Assembly (NCBI GenBank): GCA_947179485.1
Contig: OX359250.1
Span: 32,808,654-32,872,653 of the forward strand
Length of the DNA stretch: 64,000 nt
From: Allacma fusca
Lineage: Eukaryota > Arthropoda > Collembola > Symphypleona > Sminthuridae
Direction of reading: 5' to 3'
Part shown: in pieces, positions 38,166-48,759 of the stretch
Position numbering within the stretch: position 1 is the first letter of the stretch
Layout: the number at the start of each line of letters is the position of its first letter
Notes under the pieces: generated by a model
Database searches by the model: none
Seen by the model: the letters and a program-made list of their open reading frames with translations, nothing else
What the model was told of the DNA's origin: nothing
Position numbers and translations under genes: made by a program

Positions 38166-39747
38166 CACTGCTGCCCTAGTCTAGTCAGACTTGACTAGGA
38201 AAGTCTAGACTTGACTAGACTAGGAGGCAAAAAGGACGTAAAAGAATAGACTTGACTTGACTAGGCCTTCGGTTACTATTACGTGACTTGACTAGTATAG
38301 ACTAGGGCGACTCGCCAAAACACAGGACTTGACTAGACTTGACTAGCATGACTTCATGGAAATGCTAGTCAAGTCACAATTACTTGAGGCTCCCTTATGT
38401 AGCTGAAAATCAAAGCTAGAAAGCCAGCGTGAAATTCCAGTGTACACGACATGATCATCGTCAGTACCGTTTGGTTTGCTTAAGTATATATATGGCTTCA
38501 TTTCGGAAGAACAAAACATACAATTTTCTAGTAGGTACGTAAAGTGCTTAGGAACATGTTGCAATTTATTCCTTAACAGTGCAATTGATCATAACGATAG
38601 CTAGTTTACATTTTCCATATTACTTTCTATAGTTCAAAGAATTGACTTTTTGCAAAACAATTTTTGTAATAATACTTTTCAAATTGCAACTAGAATGAAA
38701 ATTACATGCCTGGTACTTCTTTCTTTAAACCAAAACCCCTCCCCAACCAATATTTCTAACGTGCCCTTTAATATCGTTATTTAATATCATTATATTAGAA
38801 GAGATCATTCTTTCCCGGGCAAAAATTATTCTGGCAGGGAAAACCACCAAGGGAATGGATTCCTTTTTGAGGACAAGGACATTCTGATTTATTGGCCTTT
38901 GAAATGAAAATCCCTTGACAGGGATTTTCAATTTTTTGGCTTGTTTCAGGAAAATTAGGTAAGACAACCAGATTTTTTAGATTGTTTGGCTTTATTTGAC
39001 ATGAATATAACGTCTTCTAGGGACATTTTAGTTGTCAACAGGTATTTTGAAAATCGCTGACCTTTGTTTCAGCAGGATATTTAGAAATGTTCTTCCAGGG
39101 AAATTTACAAAAATTCGACCCCTGGGTACAGCCTCCTACAAATTCCACCGGGTATTTCCCCTGGCTCGTCCCAGTGGAAATTTCGTATAATATACCAGAA
39201 AATATCCAACTGATAAATCCCTATATGTAAATTAGATAAAAAAGTTTACAAATAAATTGTTATAAAGCCCTATTTTCTTAGAAAAATTTGATTCCAAACT
39301 TGCGGTTAAAGTTACAAAAACTAACTAATTTATATACTGACAATTGTTGATTGTGCAAAAATCTTACCGAACATTATTTTTGTATTGATGTGAACTACAA
39401 GTGTAGTTTCACATCTTTACGTCGTTTGATGCAAATAAACACGAACTGGATTTTTGATGGAGGTATTTGCTAAAATCCGAAAATTTTGAACTCAACGAAG
39501 TTCAAGTTTAAAAAAATTATATTTTTCATATTTTGCTAATCAAAATGAAGGAATTTTTAGAAAAATACACTGTGACTAGGGGAATTGACTAGACTTGACT
39601 AGGGAATCAGCTGTAGAATCAAGACTAGGACTAGACTTGACTATTGCTAAATAAACGTACAGCTGACTTGAATAGACTTGACTAGGTGCGGCTCTAAACT
39701 TTAAAGACTAGACTAGACTTGACTAGGTAGCCTGGCGGGCAGCACTG
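38166..39747. mobile_element. Non-autonomous hAT element, copy 1 (1,582 bp)
   Basis: The ends are CACTGCTGCCC and GGGCAGCACTG, an 11-bp inverted repeat with one mismatch. The flanks carry the 8-bp duplication CCATTAGG (38,158-38,165 and 39,748-39,755). The 8-bp TSD and the CAGTG-type end are characteristic of the hAT superfamily. Both subterminal zones are packed with GACTAGACTTGACTA-type repeats. The interior contains small hairpins, such as GAAAATCCCT-TGAC-AGGGATTTTC near 38,900. The largest frames are 73 and 80 codons (minus) and do not look like transposase, so it needs an enzyme from elsewhere. It landed beside a family A repeat. Copy 2 is at 54,794-56,375 in the opposite orientation. 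Confidence 0.93.
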
Positions 39748-39755
39748 CCATTAGG

Positions 39756-40156
39756 TATCACTTCTAAGAGAATTTTCTACGCAGAGGTAAAAGCAAGGGA
39801 GCTTCATTAACCCTAAGCTTCCCATGGTTTCAGCATACCTCTTGTTCCCATGCTATGGCCAGGCTGGCCCTATTGTGGAGGGTCACTAACATATTCCATA
39901 CTGTGGAATTATTACATTGTTCAAATATTGTGATCCGACTTTTGGGTTTTGACCAATAAAAAGTGAATGACGAAACCGGTTTATGATTTCGTGACCTCGG
40001 GTCACGAAAAAATTAAGGTCAACAGGTCGCAATCTCAATAGGTCAAACAATTAAAAAAAATGGAGTCATTACAGGGTTTATGGGGGTTTTTGGGTCGGTG
40101 TATATATTCGTGACCCCAGGTCATGGGTATGCAAGGTCAAAAGGTCAAAATCGTGG
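39756..40156. other. No gene; cluster of AGGTCA half-sites
   Basis: Non-coding sequence. Between about 39,990 and 40,140 AGGTCA or its near variants occur repeatedly, including AGGTCAACAGGTCG and AGGTCAAAAGGTCA (direct repeats with a 2-base spacer) and GTGACCTCGGGTCACG. These are the half-site type bound by nuclear receptors, but no nearby gene gives them meaning. Confidence 0.4.
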
Positions 40157-40405
40157 TATATATATATATATATATATATGTAATAATATACAATAATATA
40201 CATATAATGCATTAAATATATGTATAATATTATATATTATTATACATTATATATACATAATATTATATATTATTATACATTATATATACATAATATTATA
40301 TATTATTATACATTATATATACATAATATTATATATTATTATACATTATATATACATAATATTATATATTATTATACATTATATATATATATATTTATAT
40401 ATAAT
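40157..40405. repeat. TA microsatellite and 33-bp A+T minisatellite
   Basis: A (TA)n run at about 40,157-40,180 leads into about five tandem copies of a 33-bp unit (CATAATATTATATATTATTA followed by TACATTATATATA), ending in more TA. Because 33 is a multiple of three it leaves a 70-codon plus frame of repeated HNIIYYYTLYI, which is not a gene. Confidence 0.92.
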
Positions 40406-41109
40406 ATAATTGTAATATATTACCGAGGGTAATACTGTCTAACTCCGACATATTTTTAGGAACCTAGGTACTAAATTTCATCAAAATCTGACTGTAAATA
40501 AAGATACTGGAGGCGGCCCAAACCTAACTACCCTCCCCCTTAGCTCCCCACCCGGATTTTTTATGGATCCGAAAACCGACATGACCCTGCCCGAATGACC
40601 CCTAACCCGTTTTAGTGACATGTTGGACAACTAAAAACGTGGGATAATGTAGATGCGGTCATCACAAATGCGATTCTGTCGTTGTTTTGACCTCTTGACC
40701 CCATGTGCTGTTGACCTGAGGTCACGTATTCGAAATCCGAGTTTTTGGAGAGTCAAATTCCATTTTGTACAAAAAGCTTGCCGATTTTACCAATTATTGT
40801 GCCATGATTTTTTTTCTGTAACTTGTGCATGAGCCCCATAAGAATGTATTACCCATTGAGTTTACATTGAAAATGGCTGACTTATTTCAATTTTCATTCA
40901 TTTCAGAATTTTTTTAGGTTATACTGCTTGACCTATAGAGCTGTAATTTTGAACATTGAGCAAAAACACTATAAGGGACAAGTACTAAAATTCCCACTAT
41001 GCTATGTTGACTAGATTTTGTTTAAAAAAATTTCGTTCATCAAAAATTGCTTTTGTGCCCAGGCTGGCCACTGCATGGGAACCATAGGGTTTAACACAAT
41101 TCTTATTTT
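40406..41109. other. No gene seen
   Basis: Unique-looking sequence with no convincing frame. A perfect 13-base everted repeat TGACCTGAGGTCA lies at 40,712-40,724, close to TGACCTCTTGACCC, continuing the half-site theme of 40.0-40.1 kb. Confidence 0.45.
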
Positions 41110-42180
41110 TTATACACCAAGGCACCTCATTTTGAGAATCAAATTTTGGTATTCATGTACAGAGACTGAAAGTTCTGTACAATATACGTGGCTGAAGAGG
41201 CAAAATGGTCTAAGTGCTGTATAAAAACAGGTGCACGGAGACCATTATGCCTCTTCAGCGACGATATACTCGTTTTTTTTAAAATTTCCAAACATTAAAG
41301 AGTCGATTGATCAAGCGTAAAAATACGCACGGAAATAAATAAAATGAGCTATTTTTAAAGCGAAGCGCTTTTGTAAAATTGCTCGTTTTTGATTTTGTCC
41401 TTCTAAAGGCTCCCGCACGGGACGATACACAACGACCAGACCAGTGGCAAACGACCTGTTGGGTCCTGGACTTGGGAATAACGCCTTTATTTTTTCAATT
41501 TTCGAAATTTCTTGAAATTTCATGAAATTTTGAAAATTCCCTAAATTTACCTAAAAATCTGATTTAACCGCACAAACGAGTTCGTTGATCACTAAAGTCG
41601 TTGAAAATACCTTTCCCACCCCAAATTTCACGAAATTTCAAAAATATTCAGAGTTTATGGAAAAATCTGATTTAACAGCACAAACGAAATCCTTTATCAC
41701 TATAATCGTGGAGAGTACCTTCCCCGCCACAAAATTCGAATTTTGATGAAATTTAAAAAAAAAATCATGAAATCGAATTGACGTGAAAACCTGATTTAAC
41801 CATGGGAACATGCTCGTTGATCACTAAGGCCGTAAAAATAGCTTCCCCGACTCGGAATTTCATGAAATTTTGCAAAAACTCCCTATTTATGTAGCAACCA
41901 GATTTAACCGCCGAAAGGAATTCCTTGATTTCCAAGGACGTGGAAACTACGTTCCCCGCCACGGCATTAGTGTATTGGCAACATAATGAACAAATAACAC
42001 GGTCGACGCAGTGAAATTTCAAAGATTAAATTTACAATTTCGCTTTCACCACGGAAATGATTTCGATGATGACAAGGTATAAAATACCTTCCACACAAAG
42101 ACCAGGAAATAAAACTCACGATGAGAGCTGGGGATATATTTCCCACTCAGAAATTGCACGTTCGATGACATTTCCAAAAA
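41110..42180. repeat. Family B tail, then family C repeat with about 120-bp units
   Basis: Family B lies at about 41,110-41,345. Family C starts near 41,358 (AAAGCGAAGCGCTTTTGTAA) and runs into four or more loose tandem units of about 115-125 bp, each with CTGATTTAACCGCAC, GATCACTAA, TACCTTCCCC and GAAATTTCATGAAATTTT. A second family C locus is at 61,605-62,130 with the same order of motifs. No conserved reading frame links the units. Confidence 0.65.
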
Positions 42181-43089
42181 ACGGAAAATAAACTATTATT
42201 ATATTAACCTACTTTAGCTACTTTACTGTAAACATACAATTTGCGTAACAACTACCCAACCAGCCAAAATTACAACAACTTTCAATCGAGCTCACACTAG
42301 CGAGGCAGTAGCGCTTCGTTTCTGTTGCAATCGATTCATCGATTGCAGTTTTGGATTTTTAACACTTACTTTGCTTGAACGGCTGTTATCTTTGAAAACG
42401 GGAGATTTAACTGAAACAAATGAAACTCACGGCTAGATGTGAAATTATGGTGAATTCGGGTAAAAGTGCTTCAGAGGTCCTGGTTGTAGTCATGCGTTGC
42501 GTGATAGGGTGTAACTACACGTTTCGAAATTAGCACTGAAACACATTGCCTGGACGATCAACAGATGTCCACCCGGACTACTCCACATGAAAAAGTAAAC
42601 TAGGAGTTGGATGGTACAAGTAGTGCTGTAATATTATACTCGTTTAGTTTGTACTTTTGTATTGTGTGTCTTTGGTACAAAACTAACCAAACAACCGCTT
42701 TCGAGATACAAAACAAAAACAAAACAGGTTTTGTTCCAAATTGTATTGTTTGAAGGTTCTAGAAGACGCTAGATATTTACTAGTGGTTGTTGTAACAGAG
42801 GTCTAGAGCACATAGGGATTGATTTGTGTAGTTGGAATCGGGAAAAAACGCGTCAAAGCGAAAAAAATTGGGTGCTGACTAATTGGCGGTAGCTTTACCT
42901 AATATCGCTCGTATAAAATATGTACTTACATTGAGTCTGTTGACGGTCATTCTAGTGTCATGTGACCATTAATACGCCAATAAAGTCAACCATAGGTTAT
43001 TTACTATTAGTGACTCAAAGTTTTATTATAGGGCATGCGCCCCGTAAAACCTTAATCTGTCATTAGGCTACCGGTGACCCAATTTGAGG
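42181..43089. repeat. Family A fragment in otherwise unannotated sequence
   Basis: A diverged family A copy lies at about 42,440-42,610 (GTGAATTCGGGTAAAAGTGC, CACTGAAACACA). The rest has short frames only. The last part, from about 43,070, runs into TGACC-rich sequence at the head of the minisatellite. Confidence 0.5.
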
Positions 43090-43875
43090 TCACATGACCT
43101 TATTGTGTCACTAATATTCACATGACCTCAGATAGACCTTACTGTGTCACTAATATTCACATGACCTCAGATAGACCTTACTGTGTCACTAATATTCACA
43201 TGACCTCAGATAGACCTTACTGTGTCACTAATATTCACATGACCTCAGATAGACCTTACTGTGTCACTAATATTCACATGACCTCAGATAGACCTTACTG
43301 TGTCACTAATATTCACATGACCTCAGATAGACCTTACTGTGTCACTAATATTCACATGACCTCAGATAGACCTTACTGTGTCACTAATATTCACATGACC
43401 TCAGATAGACCTTACTGTGTCACTAATATTCACATGACCTCAGATAGACCTTACTGTGTCACTAATATTCACATGACCTCAGATAGACCTTACTGTGTCA
43501 CTAATATTCACATGACCTCAGATAGACCTTACTGTGTCACTAATATTCACATGACCTCAGATAGACCTTACTGTGTCACTAATATTCACATGACCTCAGA
43601 TAGACCTTACTGTGTCACTAATATTCACATGACCTCAGATAGACCTTACTGTGTCACTAATATTCACATGACCTCAGATAGACCTTACTGTATCACTAAT
43701 ATTCACATGACCTCAGATAGACCTTACTGTGTCACTAATATTCACATGACCTCAGATAGACCTTACTGTGTCACTAATATTCACATGACCTCAGACTAAC
43801 CTTACTGTATCACTAATATTCACATGACCTCAGACTGACCTTACTGTGTCACTAATAGTCACATGACTTTGACTG
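43090..43875. repeat. 39-bp minisatellite, about 20 copies
   Basis: Tandem copies of a 39-bp unit (CACATGACCTCAGATAGACC followed by TTACTGTGTCACTAATATT). Most copies are identical. Exceptions are the shortened first unit, a GTGTC to GTATC change in one internal and one terminal unit, and altered last units (CAGACTAACC, CAGACTGACC). Because the period is divisible by three and has no stop in one frame, it leaves a 225-codon plus frame of repeated MTSDRPYCVTNIH, which I do not call a gene. Related single units occur at 31.9 kb and 36.6-36.8 kb, so the array was amplified from a dispersed motif. Confidence 0.97.
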
Positions 43876-43947
43876 GCACCATATTGATTATTAGACGCCA
43901 CCGATAAGATGTACTAGTTGTAGGTTACATTTAATGTGGATTAGTAA

Positions 43948-45065
43948 TACCCAAGACGGACAGCAACTTCTGTGTTGACATAAATGTGGTGACATGCATA
44001 TGCAAACATAAACGCACAGCGTTGACATATAAATAGTGCAGCCAATGAAATGAAGAAGAAATATATGTGGGTAAAAACATGGTTATTTTTAGCGGGCCTG
44101 TAGTTTGAATGAAGAAGGTTCCAGCACATAATATACACTAGCAGCAGCCCTGTGCTTCACAGGAACAATTACTTGGAGGGGTGGTAGTGTGAGTGTAGAG
44201 GCTTAATCGCTTACAAATCAAGCCCAGTCGTGGAGACTTACTGGATGCCTAAATCTTGCGCGCTGATCTTAAGAGTAAAGCGCGAAATTTTAATAGCCAC
44301 AAACTCCATTCCTAGGCATAGATGCACATCCTCATGAGGACAGAGTGCAGCACTCGCACTCACCTCGCACTCATTGTACTCACGAGTTTACTTTGAGGAC
44401 GAGTACATGTTATTACAACCGTGCACTCATATTCATGAGTGCGAGTACATGCCACAGATATGTTTATTAATGAGTGCGAGGACGAGAACACAAAAATATA
44501 CACTCGTTTTTTAAAAAATGCAATACTCTGCACTCTAGTACAAAAAATGTAATTTAATTTTAGGCTTGTATATATCGTATGTATACACAATTTTGTACAA
44601 TTACTCAAACAACGAAACGCAATCGTTCAGTGAGATAAGTCAGGTATGCATACATATATACATCAAATGCACTCATGAGTGCGAGTGCGAGTATCAAATT
44701 CTAGTCTTCTGTCCTCATGAGGACGAGTGTGAGTGCAGACTTGACATATTTTACCATACCAGTGTGAGGATGAGTGCAGTTCATTCAATATGTATTGAGT
44801 GTGAGTGGAGTGCGAGTGCGAAAGAAAATGTGCATCTATGTTCCTAGGTCATTAATTTATAAGGATATTTACTTTGTCAAGTTTTTCCCGCACAACATTT
44901 AGTAACTTGCATATGTCACCACTTGTGCTGACACAAAGCTCACATATCTATGTGAGAACTTGTGCAAGCCACCTCCCACTTATGTCAGTGTACGTACGAA
45001 CGCACAGCATTTCTGTGTCAAACATATGCAAGTCAGCACAGATTTCGTGCTGTCCGTGTTGGGTA
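43948..45065. mobile_element. TIR element with TAA target, carrying a nested hAT
   Basis: The ends TACCCAAGACGGACAGCA (43,948-43,965) and, read from the right, TACCCAACACGGACAGCA (45,048-45,065) are 18-bp inverted repeats with one mismatch. TAA stands on both sides (43,945-43,947 and 45,066-45,068). A 3-bp TAA duplication would suit PIF/Harbinger; a TA duplication (Tc1/mariner type) cannot be excluded. Similarity continues inward (TTCTGTGTTGACAT against CTGTGCTGACTTGC; GCATATGCAAACAT against ACATATGCAAGTCA). Removing the hAT at 44,317-44,840 and one TSD leaves 586 bp. No transposase frame remains, so it is non-autonomous. Confidence 0.8.
44317..44840. mobile_element. Non-autonomous hAT element (524 bp), nested
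   Basis: The 13-bp ends CATAGATGCACAT and ATGTGCATCTATG are perfect inverted repeats. The 8-bp duplication TTCCTAGG lies at 44,309-44,316 and 44,841-44,848. Subterminal sequence is dominated by GTGCGAGTGCGAG and ATGAGGACGAGTG oligomers in both directions. It sits inside the older element at 43,948-45,065. The frames across it (82 minus, 93 plus) reflect the oligomers and are not called genes. Confidence 0.92.
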
Positions 45066-45227
45066 TAAGACGTCATGAATTAAATCAGTGGTGGACAATG
45101 GATATTAATGGCAATTCAATGTCATCAGATATGGTACCAATGAATCGGTACTGATCAATAAAATTGGCTAACCGTAAGATTTCAACGTTGACCTGGATAA
45201 ATCTAGTCTGAGTTCGCGGGTAGACAA

Positions 45228-45253
45228 CAAAGACAAAGACAAAGACAAAGACC
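45228..45253. repeat. (ACAAAG)n microsatellite
   Basis: About four hexamer copies (CAAAGACAAAGACAAAGAC). The surrounding sequence from 45,069 to 45,893 shows no gene; a 104-codon minus frame at 45,373-45,687 has no family I recognise. Confidence 0.85.
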
Positions 45254-45893
45254 TAGACTAACAAACGAGCTAACTGGTTCGTAAATGCAGTCCGTGGATA
45301 GGGGAAATTTCACTACATCGTTGAAATAAATCGCTCGAAATATAGAAGAAAATGGCGAGATTTTGATCTAATTTATAAATTTGAATATGCCGACAAAATT
45401 TCAACTAGAAAATTCAGTTTTCTAAAGAAAAGAAAATTAGTCCTTTGTGGAAATTGTAAATTTACATACTGTACACCTGTTTTCTGGGAACAATTGGTAA
45501 GCCTTGTCTCACATGTTAAGTTACTGAGAGCAACAGTTTTGGCTTGTTGAGATGATATTAGCCTGGAATGATTCTCCTTGAAATTTAATACTGGAACCTT
45601 GCTCTCCGTTCTTACGTGTGTTTCACGCACACCATTGTCAATACAAGGACCTCTGTGACAGGTATTTAGGTACCCCTGATATTCCATGAAAGTTGATCAA
45701 ATAAAATGACAGCAAATATTTTGAAAAACATTTGTGCAGGAATAAGCAAATTTACATGTTGAAAATTTTAGTTTTTCTAAGCAAATCTTGATTTTGCTCC
45801 ACTTCACAGCTGATGTATCGGAAGTTTTGGGCGTTTAGGACAGCAGCAGCTAATAACGTTTTCAAGGCAGGCTTCATTTTTCAAACTTGAGTT

Positions 45894-47708
45894 TCGTTTT
45901 GAGCGATTACGAGAGGAAAGCCGAATTTGTTTAGTTTTCTAGAAAAGTCAATGTTCCAACAGGATACGTAATTGTAAATTTGAAACACAAAATTCCTGTC
46001 AGACATTCGTATTCCCAAGTATCACCGGTGACTGGGACTAAAACGCAAAGCCATTAAAGGGCGAAGTGGTATATTCTAGTGAGTAATTACCCAGCTAGCA
46101 CTGGAAGAACATAGTGATTTCAAAATGACTTCAGTGGCACTGTAGCGTACTATTCATAATGACAACAGCACTTCTTCAATATGAAATCAAAATGACACCA
46201 TTATGATCCTGAAATGTCCGCTTACTCGGCTCAATAAGCTGTCGTAATGATATCAGCGATATTTCGGGCGTGCGGGGCAATTATGACCAGATTATGAGGC
46301 AACAGTGCTTCCCTCTTACAGTAATAAAATAATTTATTTTACAATGCTGCCTCTACCTATTGTAGGCCATATACAAATTCTAACAATAATAATTATAGAC
46401 AGTGCAAGCTCTACGTGCAACAATATAAGTATGTATATAAAATGGAAGTAAAGCAACAGTAAATATAACGATCGATTGGAAATACACGTTTTTATTAAAT
46501 ATTTACAATGAAACACTTTTTATTCCCCCTACATAAGAATTTCCTTCCACAATAAATGGTGTAATAAGTTTAAAACATCCTCATTTTAAATTATCAAAAG
46601 AAATTACATTGAAGACAAGATAGTGTAACTTACTAACTATTGAAATTGCAAGGTTTAATTTATATGGAGCAAACACATGCAATTTTTGTTAGCTGCACTG
46701 TATAGAAGAAAACTAAACAAAAATATTGTGTTGAATGCATTCATTCAACATGCACGTCTACATTAACTGTATTTGTATATGTTCACTCACTGCACTTCAC
46801 TAATTAAAATATAAAATAGTGTCTAGAAACACAGGGAGCACTGAGAGCGTGAGGTCTAACCAAAATCTTATACTCACAATCAGAAGGAGTAATTCTTCTA
46901 ATTCTAATGTTGAAAATGTCTTAATTGTGGTGGAAAATCCTATAAAATTGGGTTAATACTAAATAAATTACTGATATAATAATTCACGATCTGGTCAACC
47001 AAATTAGCCCACTCTGGTAATATTTATAACAAACTTCACGTTTATACATTAATACTTTTAAGTAAATTGCGAACGATGAAACCACGCCACTGATAAACTA
47101 ACTTGGAATTTAACAGTTCATTCGTGCACTGGTCTCGCGCCCTCGTAATCAGCCTGCGCATAGTCATTTCATAATTTTTCCGGAAAATGACAAGATTATG
47201 AGCGCAGTTCAATTTGATCCTGACATACTGAAAACATAATGAAGAACCCCAGCATTTCTAATATTTTATGTACTGTTTCAGAAGCGTGTCAGAAATTGTT
47301 CATTATTAAGATGTCAATAGGAAGTCATAATCTCCGCATGTGAAAGACATGAACTGATTATGAATTTCGAGCATTAATTATGATATCATTATGATGTTCA
47401 GTGCTAGCTGGGTACTGAGTTACTACCAATAATACCTTATTCACGCGGTCCAGTTCTTGTCGCAGGAAAATGATCAATGGAAGCGATGTCCCTAACCTAT
47501 TTAATGCATCTTTAACCTAAGTATGCAGTAAAAGGATTAAAAATAACATCAATTCCAAGGAATCAGTAGTTATTGCTGTTTCAAAGCAAAGAAATTAATT
47601 CCTGCAAACGAAACATAATTGACATCTTAAGTTTCTTGAGCACGTCATCAGCTAGCTTGAACGCAACAGATTCAGGAGACTTCCCAGCATCAAAACTCTT
47701 GCACTTCG
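45894..47708. repeat. 490-bp duplicated segment, copy 2 (interrupted)
   Basis: 45,894-46,089 and 47,413-47,708 together match 34,545-35,034 with a few substitutions (for example GATACGTAATT against GATACATAATT, and CTACCAATAAT against CTGCCAATAAT). The interruption is the TA element at 46,090-47,412. Removing it and one TA gives exactly 490 bases, the length of copy 1. Confidence 0.92.
46090..47412. mobile_element. TA-target TIR element (1,323 bp), non-autonomous
   Basis: Perfect 14-bp inverted repeats CCCAGCTAGCACTG (46,090-46,103) and CAGTGCTAGCTGGG (47,399-47,412). TA is duplicated at 46,088-46,089 and 47,413-47,414. The uninterrupted target is preserved at 34,739-34,740. Subterminal sequence at both ends is rich in ATTATGA and its complement. 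The TA target suggests the Tc1/mariner group, but the ends alone do not prove it. The longest frame (60 codons, minus) is a hydrophobic run without transposase motifs. Confidence 0.9.
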
Positions 47709-47845
47709 GATTGGCGCTCAAAATTGCATCAAAATTATTTTTCACCATTTGAAACCTGCAATCAAAATAAAAAGTTTTTACTTCGTACTGAACTTCTCCA
47801 AGCATGTAGCAAACAGTAGGCCAGGAAATAGTTTGCTAAATAGTT
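47581..47845 (-). pseudogene. 3' fragment related to the 34.9-kb membrane-protein locus
   Basis: On the minus strand, a 74-codon frame ends with the same segment as the 34.9-kb locus (KCKSFDAGKSPESVAFKLAD, then DDVLKKLKMSIMF, ending LISLL-stop), with two amino-acid differences in the shared part. Upstream it differs from that locus but matches the copy at 59.35 kb. Between TACGAA and GTTTCAAATG lies a 26-base stretch, 47,781 down to 47,756, that starts GTAAAAAC and ends TTGATTGCAG. It looks like an intron but is very short. With it removed the upstream frame runs TCLEKFSTKFQMVKNNFDAI. It could instead be a 3' exon of a gene whose other exons I cannot see. Confidence 0.45.
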
Positions 47846-48751
47846 AAATATTTGCTAAAAGCAGATTCTACTAATCTGCATTATTTTCTTTTCATGGTTA
47901 CCTCATTAATTCATTTAATTTTGGTTAATTCATTTGTATAGGTTCACCTTCAAACATTAAATGTGCATTCAGGAAGCACTCCACAGGAACGGGTCAGACC
48001 TCACTGGGATTCCAACCTGCATCCGTACTTCTAGTTTGAGGGTCTCCCATTTTATCTGTAGTAAATGTACAGGAAGATGTAAAAATGTATTCCGTAACTA
48101 ATAACATCTCACCACGGCAAACCTTCTTGAAATAATTATTTGTTGACGTGTAACATGTAAGTAAAGATGGTAAATAACAACGATACCGTACCCAAAAAAT
48201 ATTAGGGTCATGTTGAAAATATCCTCCAGGTTTTCAAAACGAATGCTCAAAATCTGGGCGATCATCACCCACTACTATAATAAAATTCATTTGATAGTCA
48301 GACTCATGCACAGTAGCTAATCCTAAATGACCCCATAGGAAATCGGCAACCCAAATCAAACATCACACAAGGATTCGATCTGGTCGTTTCTCGTTCCGCA
48401 TTACATCTTCCCACCTAAACACCGTTCAAATAAAAAATAATGCTCATTATTGATTCCATCCCGTAAGTTAAAATTACAGATGACGTTGAGAATCATCATT
48501 ACACCACTTCACAAAAACAAATGACTACTTATGTACTAGTCTACACATTGACATACAAGTCCAACAATAACAGCACAGTCAGAATTCTTTCTAAATCCCA
48601 ACAAAATAATTATTCCACTAAACAAATCCCGCATTATAATAACAATTTGTAAACGAATGCTCACAATTAAGGATTCTCAATCTGGTTTACTTCCTGTTAA
48701 TGGATATTTCAATACTTACTGCACCAAAACCGTCATAAATTACGACTCACA
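47846..48751. other. No gene seen
   Basis: About 0.9 kb of A+T-rich sequence with no substantial frame and no repeat I could link to other parts of the window. Confidence 0.55.
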
Positions 48752-48759
48752 ATCCCAAA

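Noticed and set aside
38343..38967. Small frames conserved between the two 1,582-bp hAT copies as genes
   Set aside because: The whole elements are nearly identical, so frame conservation says nothing. They are short, with no transposase or zinc-finger motif.
40220..40432. 70-codon frame of HNIIYYYTLYI repeats
   Set aside because: It is a translation of a 33-bp A+T tandem repeat.
43122..43799. 225-codon frame of repeated MTSDRPYCVTNIH as a repeat protein
   Set aside because: It is the 39-bp minisatellite read in its one open frame. Unit changes run into stops at the end and there is no flanking coding context.
43090..43875. CRISPR array
   Set aside because: The 39-bp units are directly adjacent with no unique spacers, and the setting is eukaryotic.
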